Counted from the first letter of the stretch, positions 1 to 6,879 are shown. The stretch: 16,957 nucleotides of DNA from Thomasclavelia spiroformis (GCA_018369555.1 JAGZCC010000052.1:1-16957), one strand, 5' to 3'. Notes: a model not told the origin generated them from the sequence alone. Numbers and translations are program-made.

Positions 1-367
1 TTGCTCCAGCCTTTTTAGCAGCCTTTGCAATTTCAATTACCTGTTCTTCACTTTCAACTGAACAAGGTCCTGCAATCAAAGCAAGATTTTCACCACCAAT
101 TTTAACCCCTGCTACATCAACAACTGTATCATCAGGATGAAAAGCTCGATTTGCAAGTTTATACGGTTCTGATACCTTCATTACTTTTTCTACTTCTGGC
201 TCTACCTCAATTATTTTAGGATCAATTTTAGTAGTATCTCCAACCATTCCGATGATTGTTTGAATTTCCCCTTTAGAAACATGAGGTTGTACCCCTTTTG
301 AAATTATAATATTTTCAATCTTTTTAATATTTTCATCACTTACATTTGGTTTTAAAACAATAATCAT
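1..367 (-). CDS. aroF: 3-deoxy-7-phosphoheptulonate (DAHP) synthase, N-terminal part
   Basis: Partial gene; about 122 codons are visible and the C-terminal catalytic part lies beyond base 1. DAHP synthase condenses phosphoenolpyruvate and erythrose-4-phosphate, the first step of aromatic amino acid synthesis, in the cytoplasm. The visible N-terminus starts MIIVLKPNVSDENIKKIE, a ferredoxin-like regulatory domain typical of the type I-beta (AroF/AroA(G)-like) enzymes. It is followed by EPYKLANR (about residues 67-74) and the start of the TIM barrel with IAGPCSVES (about residues 98-106), both family hallmarks. The start at 367 has a GGAGG-type ribosome binding site nearby. The gene stands behind a T-box leader (388-640), so it is expected to be expressed when a charged tRNA, probably Tyr, runs short. 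Confidence in the family is high; the exact paralogue name follows common usage. Confidence 0.93.
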   Translation of the reverse strand, partial: MIIVLKPNVSDENIKKIENIIISKGVQPHVSKGEIQTIIGMVGDTTKIDPKIIEVEPEVEKVMKVSEPYKLANRAFHPDDTVVDVAGVKIGGENLALIAGPCSVESEEQVIEIAKAAKKAGA

Positions 368-387
368 TTTTCTTTCCTCCTATAAAC

Positions 388-414
388 AAAAAACTCGTCC
401 TATCAAAGGACGAG
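388..414 (-). terminator. Regulated intrinsic terminator of the T-box leader
   Basis: Seven-base perfect stem CTCGTCC (394-400) with GGACGAG (408-414), loop of seven bases, followed on the minus strand by six T residues. It lies directly after the T-box sequence, where the terminator/antiterminator switch is expected. Confidence 0.9.
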
Positions 415-640
415 ATAACTTCGTGGTACCACCTTTATTCACTAATAGATCACCCTATTAGCCTCATCAAGTACGCCATATTACTATGGTTCATACTCTA
501 ACACTATAACGGGTGTACCCGGAGATGCCTACTACTTTCAGCATTCTACTCCTTGATGTATTCAGCTAATTATTTGGATATCGTCACACCAAACCGATAC
601 TCTCTTTGCCTAAATGCATAGCCTACTATTTCAATTCATT
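388..640 (-). promoter_or_regulatory. T-box leader (tRNA-responsive riboswitch) of aroF, probably tRNA-Tyr
   Basis: On the minus strand the leader carries the conserved T-box GGTGGTACCACG (433-422) followed by a terminator hairpin (414-394) with a run of T (393-388). A Stem I base can be drawn from GCATT (617-613) pairing with AATGC (545-541). On the 3' side of Stem I the sequence GAATACA contains a candidate specifier codon TAC (Tyr) at 560-558. The T-box reads TGGT, so the variable base would pair with an A discriminator base. That agrees with bacterial tRNA-Tyr and argues against tRNA-Trp (G73). Uncharged tRNA would stabilise the antiterminator and switch aroF on. The T-box is certain; the amino acid assignment is inference. 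Confidence 0.93.
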
Positions 641-663
641 GTATTTATTTTATCTATGTATTA

Positions 664-692
664 ATAATATCAACTATTAAAACAACTGTCAA
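664..692 (-). promoter_or_regulatory. aroF: Promoter of the aroF T-box transcript
   Basis: On the minus strand a perfect -35 box TTGACA (692-687), a 17-base spacer and a -10 box TATTAT (669-664). Transcription would begin near 657, just ahead of Stem I of the T-box leader. This is a consensus sigma-A type promoter. Confidence 0.85.
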
Positions 693-741
693 ACATTATC
701 ATTTAAATAATTTAAATAAATATAGCTCTACCAAAACAACT

Positions 742-1293
742 CTATTTTATAAGTTTTGTTAATACTTTTCTTACATTATGAGCTGCATCTTCTTGAATTT
801 CAATAATTCTTGCTCCTTTTGATTTTGCTACTTCTCTTAAATCACAGGCAATAGCCGTATGAAACGAACAACCGATCACAATAAATACATCGTCTGATGT
901 TAAATCATAGACCATTTCATAAGCTTTTTGATAATTTGGCGCTGGATCACCATATAATACAGGTTTATTATACAAAGACCAAGCGATATCCATCTCATCG
1001 TCTTCTGGCAAACCGCCATGAAGTTCTAAAGCATCACTTCCTGCAAGCCTATGTAACCCATCAATATTCATCGTAATAACAGGTATCTTATATTCAGCCA
1101 AAGCAATATGGGCATCATTTGGTTTAGCCCCATTCATATTGGCTTTTAATTGTCTAATTACTTCATTATATTCTTCATGATGACTATTTGCATAACTTCT
1201 AAACAATTTTTCTCTTACATCTGGTCTTTCCATAAATGTAGGAATATTAGATTGTTTTGAAATTCCTGCTCCTGTAAAAGCTAAAATTTTCAT
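742..1293 (-). CDS. Compact Sir2-family (sirtuin) NAD-dependent deacylase
   Basis: 183 residues. Sirtuins remove acyl groups from lysine using NAD; some act as ADP-ribosyltransferases. Visible motifs: NAD-binding GAGIS (8-12) with SNIPTF (15-20), KPNDAH (57-62), the NID motif in ITMNID (73-78), and the catalytic His in ELHGG (His92). KPVLYGDPAP and VIGCSFHTA follow. The two CxxC pairs of the zinc module found in most sirtuins are absent and the protein is shorter than the usual 230-250 residues. An upstream in-frame ATG (1338) overlaps the TATAAT -10 box, so I chose the ATG at 1293, which has AGAAGGA just ahead. It is monocistronic and divergent from the arsR operon. The physiological substrate cannot be told from sequence. 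Confidence 0.85.
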   Translation of the reverse strand: MKILAFTGAGISKQSNIPTFMERPDVREKLFRSYANSHHEEYNEVIRQLKANMNGAKPNDAHIALAEYKIPVITMNIDGLHRLAGSDALELHGGLPEDDEMDIAWSLYNKPVLYGDPAPNYQKAYEMVYDLTSDDVFIVIGCSFHTAIACDLREVAKSKGARIIEIQEDAAHNVRKVLTKLIK

Positions 1294-1329
1294 TTTTATC
1301 CTTCTTTCTTTTATCACATATATGATTTT

Positions 1330-1358
1330 ATTATACATTAAAAGTTATATTTTGTCGT
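1330..1358 (-). promoter_or_regulatory. Probable promoter of the sirtuin gene
   Basis: Minus-strand -10 box TATAAT (1335-1330) and a partial -35 match ACGACA (1358-1353) with a 17-base spacer. It sits just upstream of the chosen sirtuin start, and would be divergent from the arsR promoter about 25 bases away. Confidence 0.55.
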
Positions 1359-1381
1359 TAATTAATGATTATCCAAACACA

Positions 1382-1410
1382 TTGACATATATCGATATAT
1401 ATGTTAATCT
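1382..1410 (+). promoter_or_regulatory. arsR promoter with embedded operator palindrome
   Basis: A perfect -35 box TTGACA (1382-1387), 17-base spacer and a weak -10 TAATCT (1405-1410). The spacer holds the perfect 14-base palindrome ATATATCGATATAT (1387-1400). A nearly identical palindrome lies in front of the permease gene. A repressor bound here would block RNA polymerase, as known for ArsR/SmtB autoregulation. The assignment of ArsR as the binder is inference. Confidence 0.7.
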
Positions 1411-1442
1411 TATATCGAAGAATATAGATGTGAGGTGATTAT

Positions 1443-1718
1443 ATGGCTAAAGATTTTGAACTAGAAGCAAAAGTTTTTAAAGCATTTTGTGATCCTAATC
1501 GTTTAAAAATTCTAGATATTTTAAAAACAGGAGAACATTGTGCATGTAAACTTTTAGAAATTCTCGATGTAAGTCAGTCTACTTTATCACACCATATGAA
1601 AATATTAACAGATGCAAAAATTGTTAATATAAGAAAAGATGGAAAGTGGTCACATTATTCTTTATCAAGCGATGGGATCGAAAAAGTTATTGAATATTTA
1701 AAAAATTATCGAGTATAA
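1443..1718 (+). CDS. ArsR/SmtB-family metalloregulatory repressor
   Basis: 91 residues, the normal length of the family. It is a winged-helix DNA-binding repressor released by metal or metalloid. Motifs: FKAFCDPNRLKILDIL (12-27), the metal-site helix GEHCACKLLEIL with Cys33 and Cys35 (equivalent to ELCVCDL of arsenic/cadmium sensors), the recognition helix SQSTLSHHMKIL (45-56), and the wing RKDGKWSHYSL. Cys16 may be a further ligand. The ribosome binding site GAGGTGA precedes the ATG. It is the first gene of an arsenic-type operon and its promoter holds a palindromic operator, so autorepression is expected. Which ion it senses, As(III), Sb(III), an organoarsenical or another thiophilic metal, is not decided by the sequence. 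Confidence 0.9.
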   Translation: MAKDFELEAKVFKAFCDPNRLKILDILKTGEHCACKLLEILDVSQSTLSHHMKILTDAKIVNIRKDGKWSHYSLSSDGIEKVIEYLKNYRV

Positions 1719-1738
1719 ATTATTCTTTGTTTTATAAA

Positions 1739-1755
1739 GCCACTATTATAGTGGC
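1739..1755. other. Perfect inverted repeat (stem-loop) between arsR and the permease gene
   Basis: GCCACTA (1739-1745), three-base loop, TAGTGGC (1749-1755). No T-run follows on the plus strand, so it is a poor intrinsic terminator. It could be an mRNA stabilising or partial attenuating hairpin between repressor and permease. Confidence 0.6.
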
Positions 1756-1773
1756 AAAAATTAAAATTTATAA

Positions 1774-1789
1774 ATCGATATATATCGAT
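1774..1789. promoter_or_regulatory. Second ArsR-type operator, upstream of the permease
   Basis: Perfect 16-base palindrome ATCGATATATATCGAT that shares the ATATCGATAT core with the operator in the arsR promoter. It ends just before the AAGGAGG ribosome binding site of the permease gene. A weak TATAAA at 1769-1774 could be a -10 box, which would make this an independently repressed internal promoter. Binding by the ArsR protein is inferred. Confidence 0.65.
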
Positions 1790-1802
1790 ACAAGGAGGAA
1801 TT

Positions 1803-2807
1803 ATGGAAGAAATCTGGTTGTTTTTCCAAAATCAAATTTTAGGAATGCACTGGCTAAATGAAGTTATCGCTATGTTGCTAACTTCTATAAATATAGATAT
1901 CAATTCAACTATAGGAGCTAGTATACAATTTTTTATCTATGATGTTATTAAAATTACTATATTATTATGTGTACTAATCTTTATTATTTCTTATATTCAA
2001 AGTTATTTCCCCCCAGAAAGAAGCAAGAAAATTTTAGGGCAATTCCACGGCATAAAAGCAAATATTATTTCTGCTTTACTAGGTACTGTAACACCGTTTT
2101 GTTCATGTTCATCTATACCGCTATTTATTGGATTTACTAGTGCCAGATTACCTCTAGGAGTTACCTTTTCGTTTTTGATTTCATCTCCGATGGTTGATTT
2201 AGGAAGCCTTGTTTTACTGATGAGTATTTTTGGAATAAAAATAGCTGTTGGTTATGTAATAGTCGGTCTTGTTATTGCGGTTGTGGGTGGCACAGTTATT
2301 GAAAAAATGCATATGGAAAAATATGTTGAAGAGTTTATTATGAAGTCTAGTAGTGTAGATATCAGTTCACCAGATTTAAGTAAGAAAGAGCGTCTACAAT
2401 ATGCTAAAGAACAAGTTATAGAGACTTTTAAAAAAGTTTTCCTCTATATTTTGATAGGTGTAGGTATTGGAGCTATTATCCATAACTGGATTCCAGAATT
2501 ATGGATAGAAAATATACTAGGTGGAAATAATCCTTTTGGCATTATTTTAGCAACAATTATGGGAATTCCAATGTATGCTGATATTTTTGGAACAATCCCA
2601 GTTGCTGAAGCTTTACTAGCTAAAGGAGCACTACTAGGAACAGTTTTATCATTTATGATGGCGGTGACAACATTAAGTTTGCCTTCATTGATTATGTTAA
2701 AAAAAGCTGTAAAGCCTAAATTACTAATACTATTTATTACAATATGCACTTTAGGAATTATTATTGTTGGTTATTTGTTTAATATATTTTCATTTTTACT
2801 ATATTAG
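1803..2807 (+). CDS. DUF318/ArsP-type permease (metalloid or metal efflux)
   Basis: 334 residues, polytopic membrane protein with about eight predicted membrane segments and a charged cytoplasmic loop near residues 170-210. The hallmark TPFCSCSSIPLF (Cys100, Cys102) identifies the UPF0718/DUF318 permease family. That family includes ArsP, an exporter of trivalent organoarsenicals, and the SO_0444-type Cu/Zn exporters. PMYADIFGTIPVAEALL in the second half is the matching repeat segment. A strong AAGGAGG site precedes the ATG. Neighbouring arsR, thioredoxin-like and arsenate reductase-like genes support a metalloid-resistance role. The substrate, arsenite, methylarsenite or another thiophilic ion, remains open, so no symbol is given. 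Confidence 0.85.
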   Translation: MEEIWLFFQNQILGMHWLNEVIAMLLTSINIDINSTIGASIQFFIYDVIKITILLCVLIFIISYIQSYFPPERSKKILGQFHGIKANIISALLGTVTPFCSCSSIPLFIGFTSARLPLGVTFSFLISSPMVDLGSLVLLMSIFGIKIAVGYVIVGLVIAVVGGTVIEKMHMEKYVEEFIMKSSSVDISSPDLSKKERLQYAKEQVIETFKKVFLYILIGVGIGAIIHNWIPELWIENILGGNNPFGIILATIMGIPMYADIFGTIPVAEALLAKGALLGTVLSFMMAVTTLSLPSLIMLKKAVKPKLLILFITICTLGIIIVGYLFNIFSFLLY

Positions 2808-2817
2808 AAAAAAGCAT

Positions 2818-2979
2818 ATGTCAAATGTTGTTTTTTTATACGATAGTAGATATCAGTTATTAAAAAAAGGAATAGAATATCCCATTAATGAAATTATAAA
2901 ATAGATTAATGAGTATCTAGACAAAAAAGAGTATATTTTTAATGTTGAATCAATGTTTGATTTAGAGAGGAGAATGAAT
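2818..2979 (+). pseudogene. Short reading frame broken by an amber codon, between permease and thioredoxin-like gene
   Basis: From ATG 2818 the frame reads MSNVVFLYDSRYQLLKKGIE and on to a TAG at 2902-2904. It then continues as INEYLDKKEYIFNVESMFDLE in the same frame, straight into the thioredoxin-like gene. Both halves look protein-like (charged/amphipathic, no other stops), so the TAG may be a nonsense mutation in a small gene or in an N-terminal extension of the next one. There is no clear ribosome binding site at 2818. I do not recognise the family. It may instead be simple non-coding spacer. Confidence 0.4.
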
Positions 2980-3306
2980 ATGAATTTGTTTAAAAAGAAA
3001 TGTTGTTGTAGTCAAATTGACCAGGAAAGTATTACCAAAACTGAAGAATTAAAAAAAGAAGATGGAATCAAAATTTTAGGATCAGGATGTAAAAAATGTG
3101 AAAAACTAGAAGAATCTGTAAAAAAGGCAGTAATTGAATTAGGCTTAAATTTGCCAATTGATCATATCACCAACTTTGCTCAAATTGCATCTTATGGTAT
3201 TATGTCAACCCCTGCATTAGTATTAAATGGTGAAGTTGTTTCTTTTGGGAAAGTCCTATCAGTAGATGAAGTGAAATATATTTTATCAAAAAAAGTGAAA
3301 GGTTAA
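2980..3306 (+). CDS. Thioredoxin-like (redox-active disulfide type) protein with Cys-rich N-terminus
   Basis: 108 residues with a small thioredoxin/glutaredoxin-like fold of the TM0996/MTH895 type. The redox motif is CKKC (Cys37, Cys40) in ILGSGCKKCEKLEE. The conserved cis-proline is in MSTPALVLNGEV (Pro78). A preceding tail KKKCCCSQ gives three adjacent Cys (8-10), possibly a metal or metalloid ligand. I chose ATG 2980 because GAGAGGAG ends seven bases before it; in-frame ATGs at 2953 and 2974 lack this spacing. Proteins of this family recur next to DUF318 permeases. Here it could deliver reducing power to the downstream arsenate reductase-like enzyme or chaperone the metalloid. That role is inferred from context. 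Confidence 0.85.
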   Translation: MNLFKKKCCCSQIDQESITKTEELKKEDGIKILGSGCKKCEKLEESVKKAVIELGLNLPIDHITNFAQIASYGIMSTPALVLNGEVVSFGKVLSVDEVKYILSKKVKG

Positions 3307-3313
3307 TAAATAT

Positions 3314-3703
3314 ATGAAACAAAAACTTAAAATTGCATTTGTGTGTGTTCATAACTCTTGCCGTAGTCAAATAGCAGAAGCGTTAGGCAAAAAATTCATG
3401 AGCAATAAATATGATTTTTATTCTTGTGGAACAGAATTAAAACCACAAATTAATCAAGATGCAGTTAGACTCATAAAAAAACTTTATCAAATTGATATGG
3501 AACAAGAACAATATAGTAAATTAATGCATGATATTCCTGAAGTAGATATTATTATCTCTATGGGATGTAATGTAAATTGCCCATATATTGGTAAAGATTT
3601 TAATGATGATTGGTATTTAGATGATCCAACTGGGAAAAATGACGATGAATTTATTAAAGTAATTAAAATAATAGAAAATAAGATTAAAGACTTAAATTAT
3701 TAA
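3314..3703 (+). CDS. Arsenate reductase / low-molecular-weight phosphatase family protein
   Basis: 129 residues of the LMW protein tyrosine phosphatase fold used by thioredoxin-coupled arsenate reductases. The P-loop is CVHNSCR (Cys11-x5-Arg17), followed by SQIAEA. Cys85 and Cys89 in MGCNVNCP correspond to the second and third redox cysteines of ArsC, and the general acid is in DDPTGK (Asp104-Pro105). These residues are what is needed to reduce As(V) to As(III) through an intramolecular disulfide cascade. It is the last gene of the arsR operon, 7 bases after the thioredoxin-like gene with AAAGG upstream. A phosphatase role cannot be excluded, but the cysteine pair and context favour arsenate reduction. 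Confidence 0.87.
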   Translation: MKQKLKIAFVCVHNSCRSQIAEALGKKFMSNKYDFYSCGTELKPQINQDAVRLIKKLYQIDMEQEQYSKLMHDIPEVDIIISMGCNVNCPYIGKDFNDDWYLDDPTGKNDDEFIKVIKIIENKIKDLNY

Positions 3704-3705
3704 AT

Positions 3706-3737
3706 AAAAATGAGCTTAATTGATTAAGCTCATTTTT
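3706..3737. terminator. Bidirectional intrinsic terminator
   Basis: A long perfect stem, AAAAATGAGCTTAAT (3706-3720) with its complement (3723-3737), and T-runs on both strands. It lies between the convergent arsenate reductase-like and pyrophosphatase-like genes and can end both transcripts. Confidence 0.9.
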
Positions 3738-3742
3738 ATTTA

Positions 3743-4102
3743 TTACATGATTATTTCAAATTCAAAATATTGTTCTTGAAATTCTACCAACTTCTTTATT
3801 TGTTCTTTAGTAAATGTCATTTCTTCTGGTGTCACCACCCACTTATTTTCTATATCATTAAACCGATGAATAATTGCAATAACTTTACCCGTGTACCTTT
3901 CTATTGGCTCATTTATCCCTAAAATATACACATCTTGCCATTCATTATCACCACCCATAACATTTTCAACATAGCCATAATTTACCGGATAATATAAATT
4001 TTTATATTTAGGGTGATATGAGCCTAATGGTCTATCTATAATAACATTTACTCTTTTTCCTAAAACATTAATACCTTTCATAATTTTTTTATAAGTAACC
4101 AT
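3743..4102 (-). CDS. Short inorganic pyrophosphatase-fold protein
   Basis: 119 residues against about 165-180 for a bacterial family I pyrophosphatase. The similarity lies in IIDRPLGSYHP, LYYPVNYGYVENVMGGD and QDVYILGINEP (residues 21-66), which align with the YPxNYGYI and DGDPxDVLVL region of soluble pyrophosphatases. The classic acidic cluster is altered (GGDNEWQDVYIL), so full catalytic competence is doubtful. It could hydrolyse a different phosphoanhydride or be a degenerate paralogue. Start choice: ATG 4102 is the furthest possible because an in-frame stop lies two codons upstream; neither it nor ATG 4081 has a good ribosome binding site. It is a single gene. Confidence 0.65.
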   Translation of the reverse strand: MVTYKKIMKGINVLGKRVNVIIDRPLGSYHPKYKNLYYPVNYGYVENVMGGDNEWQDVYILGINEPIERYTGKVIAIIHRFNDIENKWVVTPEEMTFTKEQIKKLVEFQEQYFEFEIIM

Positions 4103-4243
4103 ATATTATTTTTCATCAACAGTACTTCCTTTTCATATTAATTCTACTATCAGCTTACTACTATGTCAATTTATTTAAATAATCCATAGAAATATTGAAA
4201 TATAATTGATAAAATTTTCATATATCAAAAAAAGGAGAATAAA

Positions 4244-5050
4244 ATGAAAAATTATCTTAATGACCATACAACTTTCTTAGAAATAAAAAATAAAACAAAT
4301 CACGAATTACCTGTTATTATAAGTATCCCTCATAGTGGTATATATATTTTACCTGAAATGAAACATAAAATGATACCAGATATCATTTTACCTAACTCTG
4401 ATTGGTATCTTCCTAATTTATATTCTTTTTTAGAGTCTTTGGGGTATACTGTCATAATTAATAACATTAATCGTTATGTTATTGATGTAAATAGACAAAT
4501 CGATGAAAAATCGAGCAATTCTTATAAAACAAATATCATCTATACACATACAACACAAGATGATAAAATCTACCATACACCTTTAACTCAACAAGAAATT
4601 GAAGAAAGAATAATGAATTATTATCTTCCCTATCATAATGCATTAAAAAAATCTATTGAAGATAAATTAAAAATATTCAAAAAAGTATATGTTATTGATT
4701 TACATAGTTTCGGTCTTAACTATGATGCAGATGTTATTATTGGAAATAATTTCAATAAATCTTGTTCTAATAATTTAACAAATTTCTTTCAAACTGCTTT
4801 TTTAGAAAATGATTTTTCAATTAAAAAGAATATTCCTTATTCTGGAGGCTATATAACTAAACATTATGGAAAAAAAGAAACAGTTTGTGAAACTATACAA
4901 TTAGAACTATGGTATTGCGCATATATCCAAAACAAAATATTTGGAAAAGAAGAATTTCCTATAATTGATACAAATACATTCAATCATACTCAAGTAAAAC
5001 TAGAAAAAATATTTAAAAGTTTTAAAGAATGGTTACAACATAAAATTTAA
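4244..5050 (+). CDS. N-formylglutamate amidohydrolase-family hydrolase
   Basis: 268 residues, close to the family length. N-formylglutamate amidohydrolases are zinc-dependent hydrolases that release formate and glutamate in one histidine degradation route; other family members act on N-acylated amino acids. Motifs: PHSG (29-32), SDWYLPNLY (52-60), INRYVIDVNRQ (75-85), YHNAL (130-134), VIDLHSFG (150-157) and a C-terminal Glu-rich segment CETIQLELW. His30, Asp152/His154 and nearby acidic residues would supply the metal site. AAGGAG precedes ATG 4244. No histidine utilisation genes are nearby, so the substrate is uncertain. It faces the next gene tail to tail with only two bases between stops. 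Confidence 0.8.
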   Translation: MKNYLNDHTTFLEIKNKTNHELPVIISIPHSGIYILPEMKHKMIPDIILPNSDWYLPNLYSFLESLGYTVIINNINRYVIDVNRQIDEKSSNSYKTNIIYTHTTQDDKIYHTPLTQQEIEERIMNYYLPYHNALKKSIEDKLKIFKKVYVIDLHSFGLNYDADVIIGNNFNKSCSNNLTNFFQTAFLENDFSIKKNIPYSGGYITKHYGKKETVCETIQLELWYCAYIQNKIFGKEEFPIIDTNTFNHTQVKLEKIFKSFKEWLQHKI

Positions 5051-5052
5051 TA

Positions 5053-5931
5053 CTAATCAAATATACTTAATTGCTCAAACTGCTTAGATTTCTTTTCTTC
5101 AAAAGTATTTAAATATTGAAAAATTTGTTCATTATCATGCCAAATACCATTTTGTTTACATGTTTGATGAAAAAGATACATTAATTCTTTATTATTAGGA
5201 CTATTTAATACATAACTATTTCTATATGTTTGAATATATTTATCTTTTAAATTTGGAAATAAACGATCCAACTGTTGATAAAAATATTCTCTATTTCCTT
5301 TCCTTAATGTTACACCCATACCAAAACAAATAATTCCTTTTACTTTAGCCTCTATGCAATAATTTAGTATTCCTTGTAAATTTTCTTTTGTATCATTAAT
5401 AAAAGGAAGAATTGGAGATAACCATACAATTGTTGGTATATTTGCTTCATGTAAGATTTTCAATACTTCAAATCTTTCTCTTGTTGTACTAACATTAGGT
5501 TCAATTTTTTTACAAAGTAATTCATCATATGTTGTTAATGTCATTTGAACAACTACCTTGGATTTTTGATTAATTTTTTTTAATATATCTAAATCTCTTA
5601 ACACTCGATTAGATTTTGTAATTAATGTAAAACCAAATCCATATTGATATGCTAAAAAAAGTGCTTTTCTAACGTGTTGGATATTATTTTCAAGAGGAAT
5701 ATAAGGATCACTCATAGAACCTATAGCTATCATACATTTTTTTCGTTTTCTTTTAAGAGTATTTTCTAAAAGCTCAATAGCATTTTCTTTAACTTCTATA
5801 TCTTCAAAATCATGATTCATACAATAACATTTACTTCTTGAATCACAATAAATACAACCGTGCAGACACCCCCTATATAAATTCATTCCATTTTTAGACG
5901 ATAAAATACCTTTTACTTTTACATAATGCAT
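5053..5931 (-). CDS. SPL-family radical SAM protein
   Basis: 292 residues. The radical SAM cluster motif is CLHGCIYC (Cys22-x3-Cys26-x2-Cys29), preceded by NLYRG as in the spore photoproduct lyase-like/Rv2578c group. MIAIGSMSDPYIPLE, FTLITKSNRVLRDLDIL and IPTIVWLSPILPFIND are further family blocks of the barrel. It would use a 4Fe-4S cluster and S-adenosylmethionine; the substrate is unknown, and it lacks clear evidence for being a true spore photoproduct lyase. AAGGAG lies eight bases before ATG 5931; a GTG one codon earlier is less well placed. It is a separate transcription unit and faces away from the RiPP-like operon, so it is not an obvious part of it. Confidence 0.82.
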   Translation of the reverse strand: MHYVKVKGILSSKNGMNLYRGCLHGCIYCDSRSKCYCMNHDFEDIEVKENAIELLENTLKRKRKKCMIAIGSMSDPYIPLENNIQHVRKALFLAYQYGFGFTLITKSNRVLRDLDILKKINQKSKVVVQMTLTTYDELLCKKIEPNVSTTRERFEVLKILHEANIPTIVWLSPILPFINDTKENLQGILNYCIEAKVKGIICFGMGVTLRKGNREYFYQQLDRLFPNLKDKYIQTYRNSYVLNSPNNKELMYLFHQTCKQNGIWHDNEQIFQYLNTFEEKKSKQFEQLSIFD

Positions 5932-6111
5932 CACATTTTCTCCTTTTATCTACTACAACTATTTATAGTTCTTTCAACTTTATTATAAAAAATATAATAA
6001 TGATTAAAATTCAAATTAATTTTAAAAATATTATCATTTTCCTTTATTTGTATTATCAATATATTTTAATTTCTTTTATCTATAGTTATATCCAAACATA
6101 AGGAGGACAAA

Positions 6112-6879
6112 ATGAAACCAAATAATAAAATTTTTGATTATCTTTTAATAACATTATCTATATTTTCAATAAGCTATTTTATATTATTAATATTAAATTC
6201 ACGATTCATCCCCAGCTATATTTTATATTTAATATTTGCGTGGATCTGTAGTTTATATAGTTACTATGAATTAAAGAACAAAACAAGTATTTTATCAAAA
6301 TTACCTAAAATAATAAATTATATAATTAAAAGCATAATATGCATATCAATAATATTATTCATCATAATTGAAGGATTAATTATTAATGAAGCAAACACTT
6401 CTTATTATAAGCAAACAGATTTTATACTTGTTTTAGGAGCAAAAATAAATGGCACAGTCCCTTCTACATCATTAAAATACCGTCTGGATGCAACATTGGA
6501 ATATTACCAACAATTTCCAGAAACAATAATCATTGTAAGTGGTGGCCAAGGTAATGGTGAAGATATTAGCGAAGCTAAGGCAATGAAACAATATTTAATT
6601 GATAAAGGAATAAATAAAAAGTCAATTATTGAAGAAGATAAAAGTACAAATACAAAAGAAAATATGATTTATAGTAAAAAAATTATGGATTCATTAAAAA
6701 AAGAAAAATATACAATAACCATTATTACAAACAACTTTCATTGCTATCGAAGTAAATTACTAGCAAACAAAAATAATTTAACTGCTTATACATATAGTGC
6801 CAAACAACAAAAAGTGCTAGTTCCACATTATTATATAAGAGAATTTTTTGGATGTTTAAAAGATATATTATTCTCATAA
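6112..6879 (+). CDS. YdcF/DUF218-family membrane protein
   Basis: 255 residues. Three N-terminal membrane segments (about 9-28, 35-52, 71-92) are followed by a DUF218 domain outside or inside the membrane face. Domain motifs: FILVLGAKI (104-112), LKYRLDATLEYY (121-132), VSGGQG (142-147), SEAKAM (153-158), STNTKEN, and TNNFHCYRS. This is the pattern of the YdcF/SanA/ElyC group, whose members affect cell envelope integrity or bind S-adenosylmethionine; the reaction is not established. AAGGAGG precedes the ATG. The gene is monocistronic, with AT-rich spacers on both sides. Family confidence is high, function low. Confidence 0.85.
   Translation: MKPNNKIFDYLLITLSIFSISYFILLILNSRFIPSYILYLIFAWICSLYSYYELKNKTSILSKLPKIINYIIKSIICISIILFIIIEGLIINEANTSYYKQTDFILVLGAKINGTVPSTSLKYRLDATLEYYQQFPETIIIVSGGQGNGEDISEAKAMKQYLIDKGINKKSIIEEDKSTNTKENMIYSKKIMDSLKKEKYTITIITNNFHCYRSKLLANKNNLTAYTYSAKQQKVLVPHYYIREFFGCLKDILFS

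Noticed and set aside
1294..1338. Longer N-terminus of the sirtuin
   Set aside because: Its ATG overlaps the TATAAT box, and the Sir2 fold begins right at the internal ATG, which has the better ribosome binding site.
2444..2749. Minus-strand open frame of 101 codons
   Set aside because: It lies wholly inside the permease gene in antisense, has no ribosome binding site and shows no family motif.
5053..5931. Radical SAM enzyme as the modifying enzyme of the peptide operon
   Set aside because: It is separated from the operon by the oppositely oriented YdcF-family gene and over 1 kb, has its own ribosome binding site and upstream region, belongs to the SPL-like group and lacks a SPASM-type cysteine tail.
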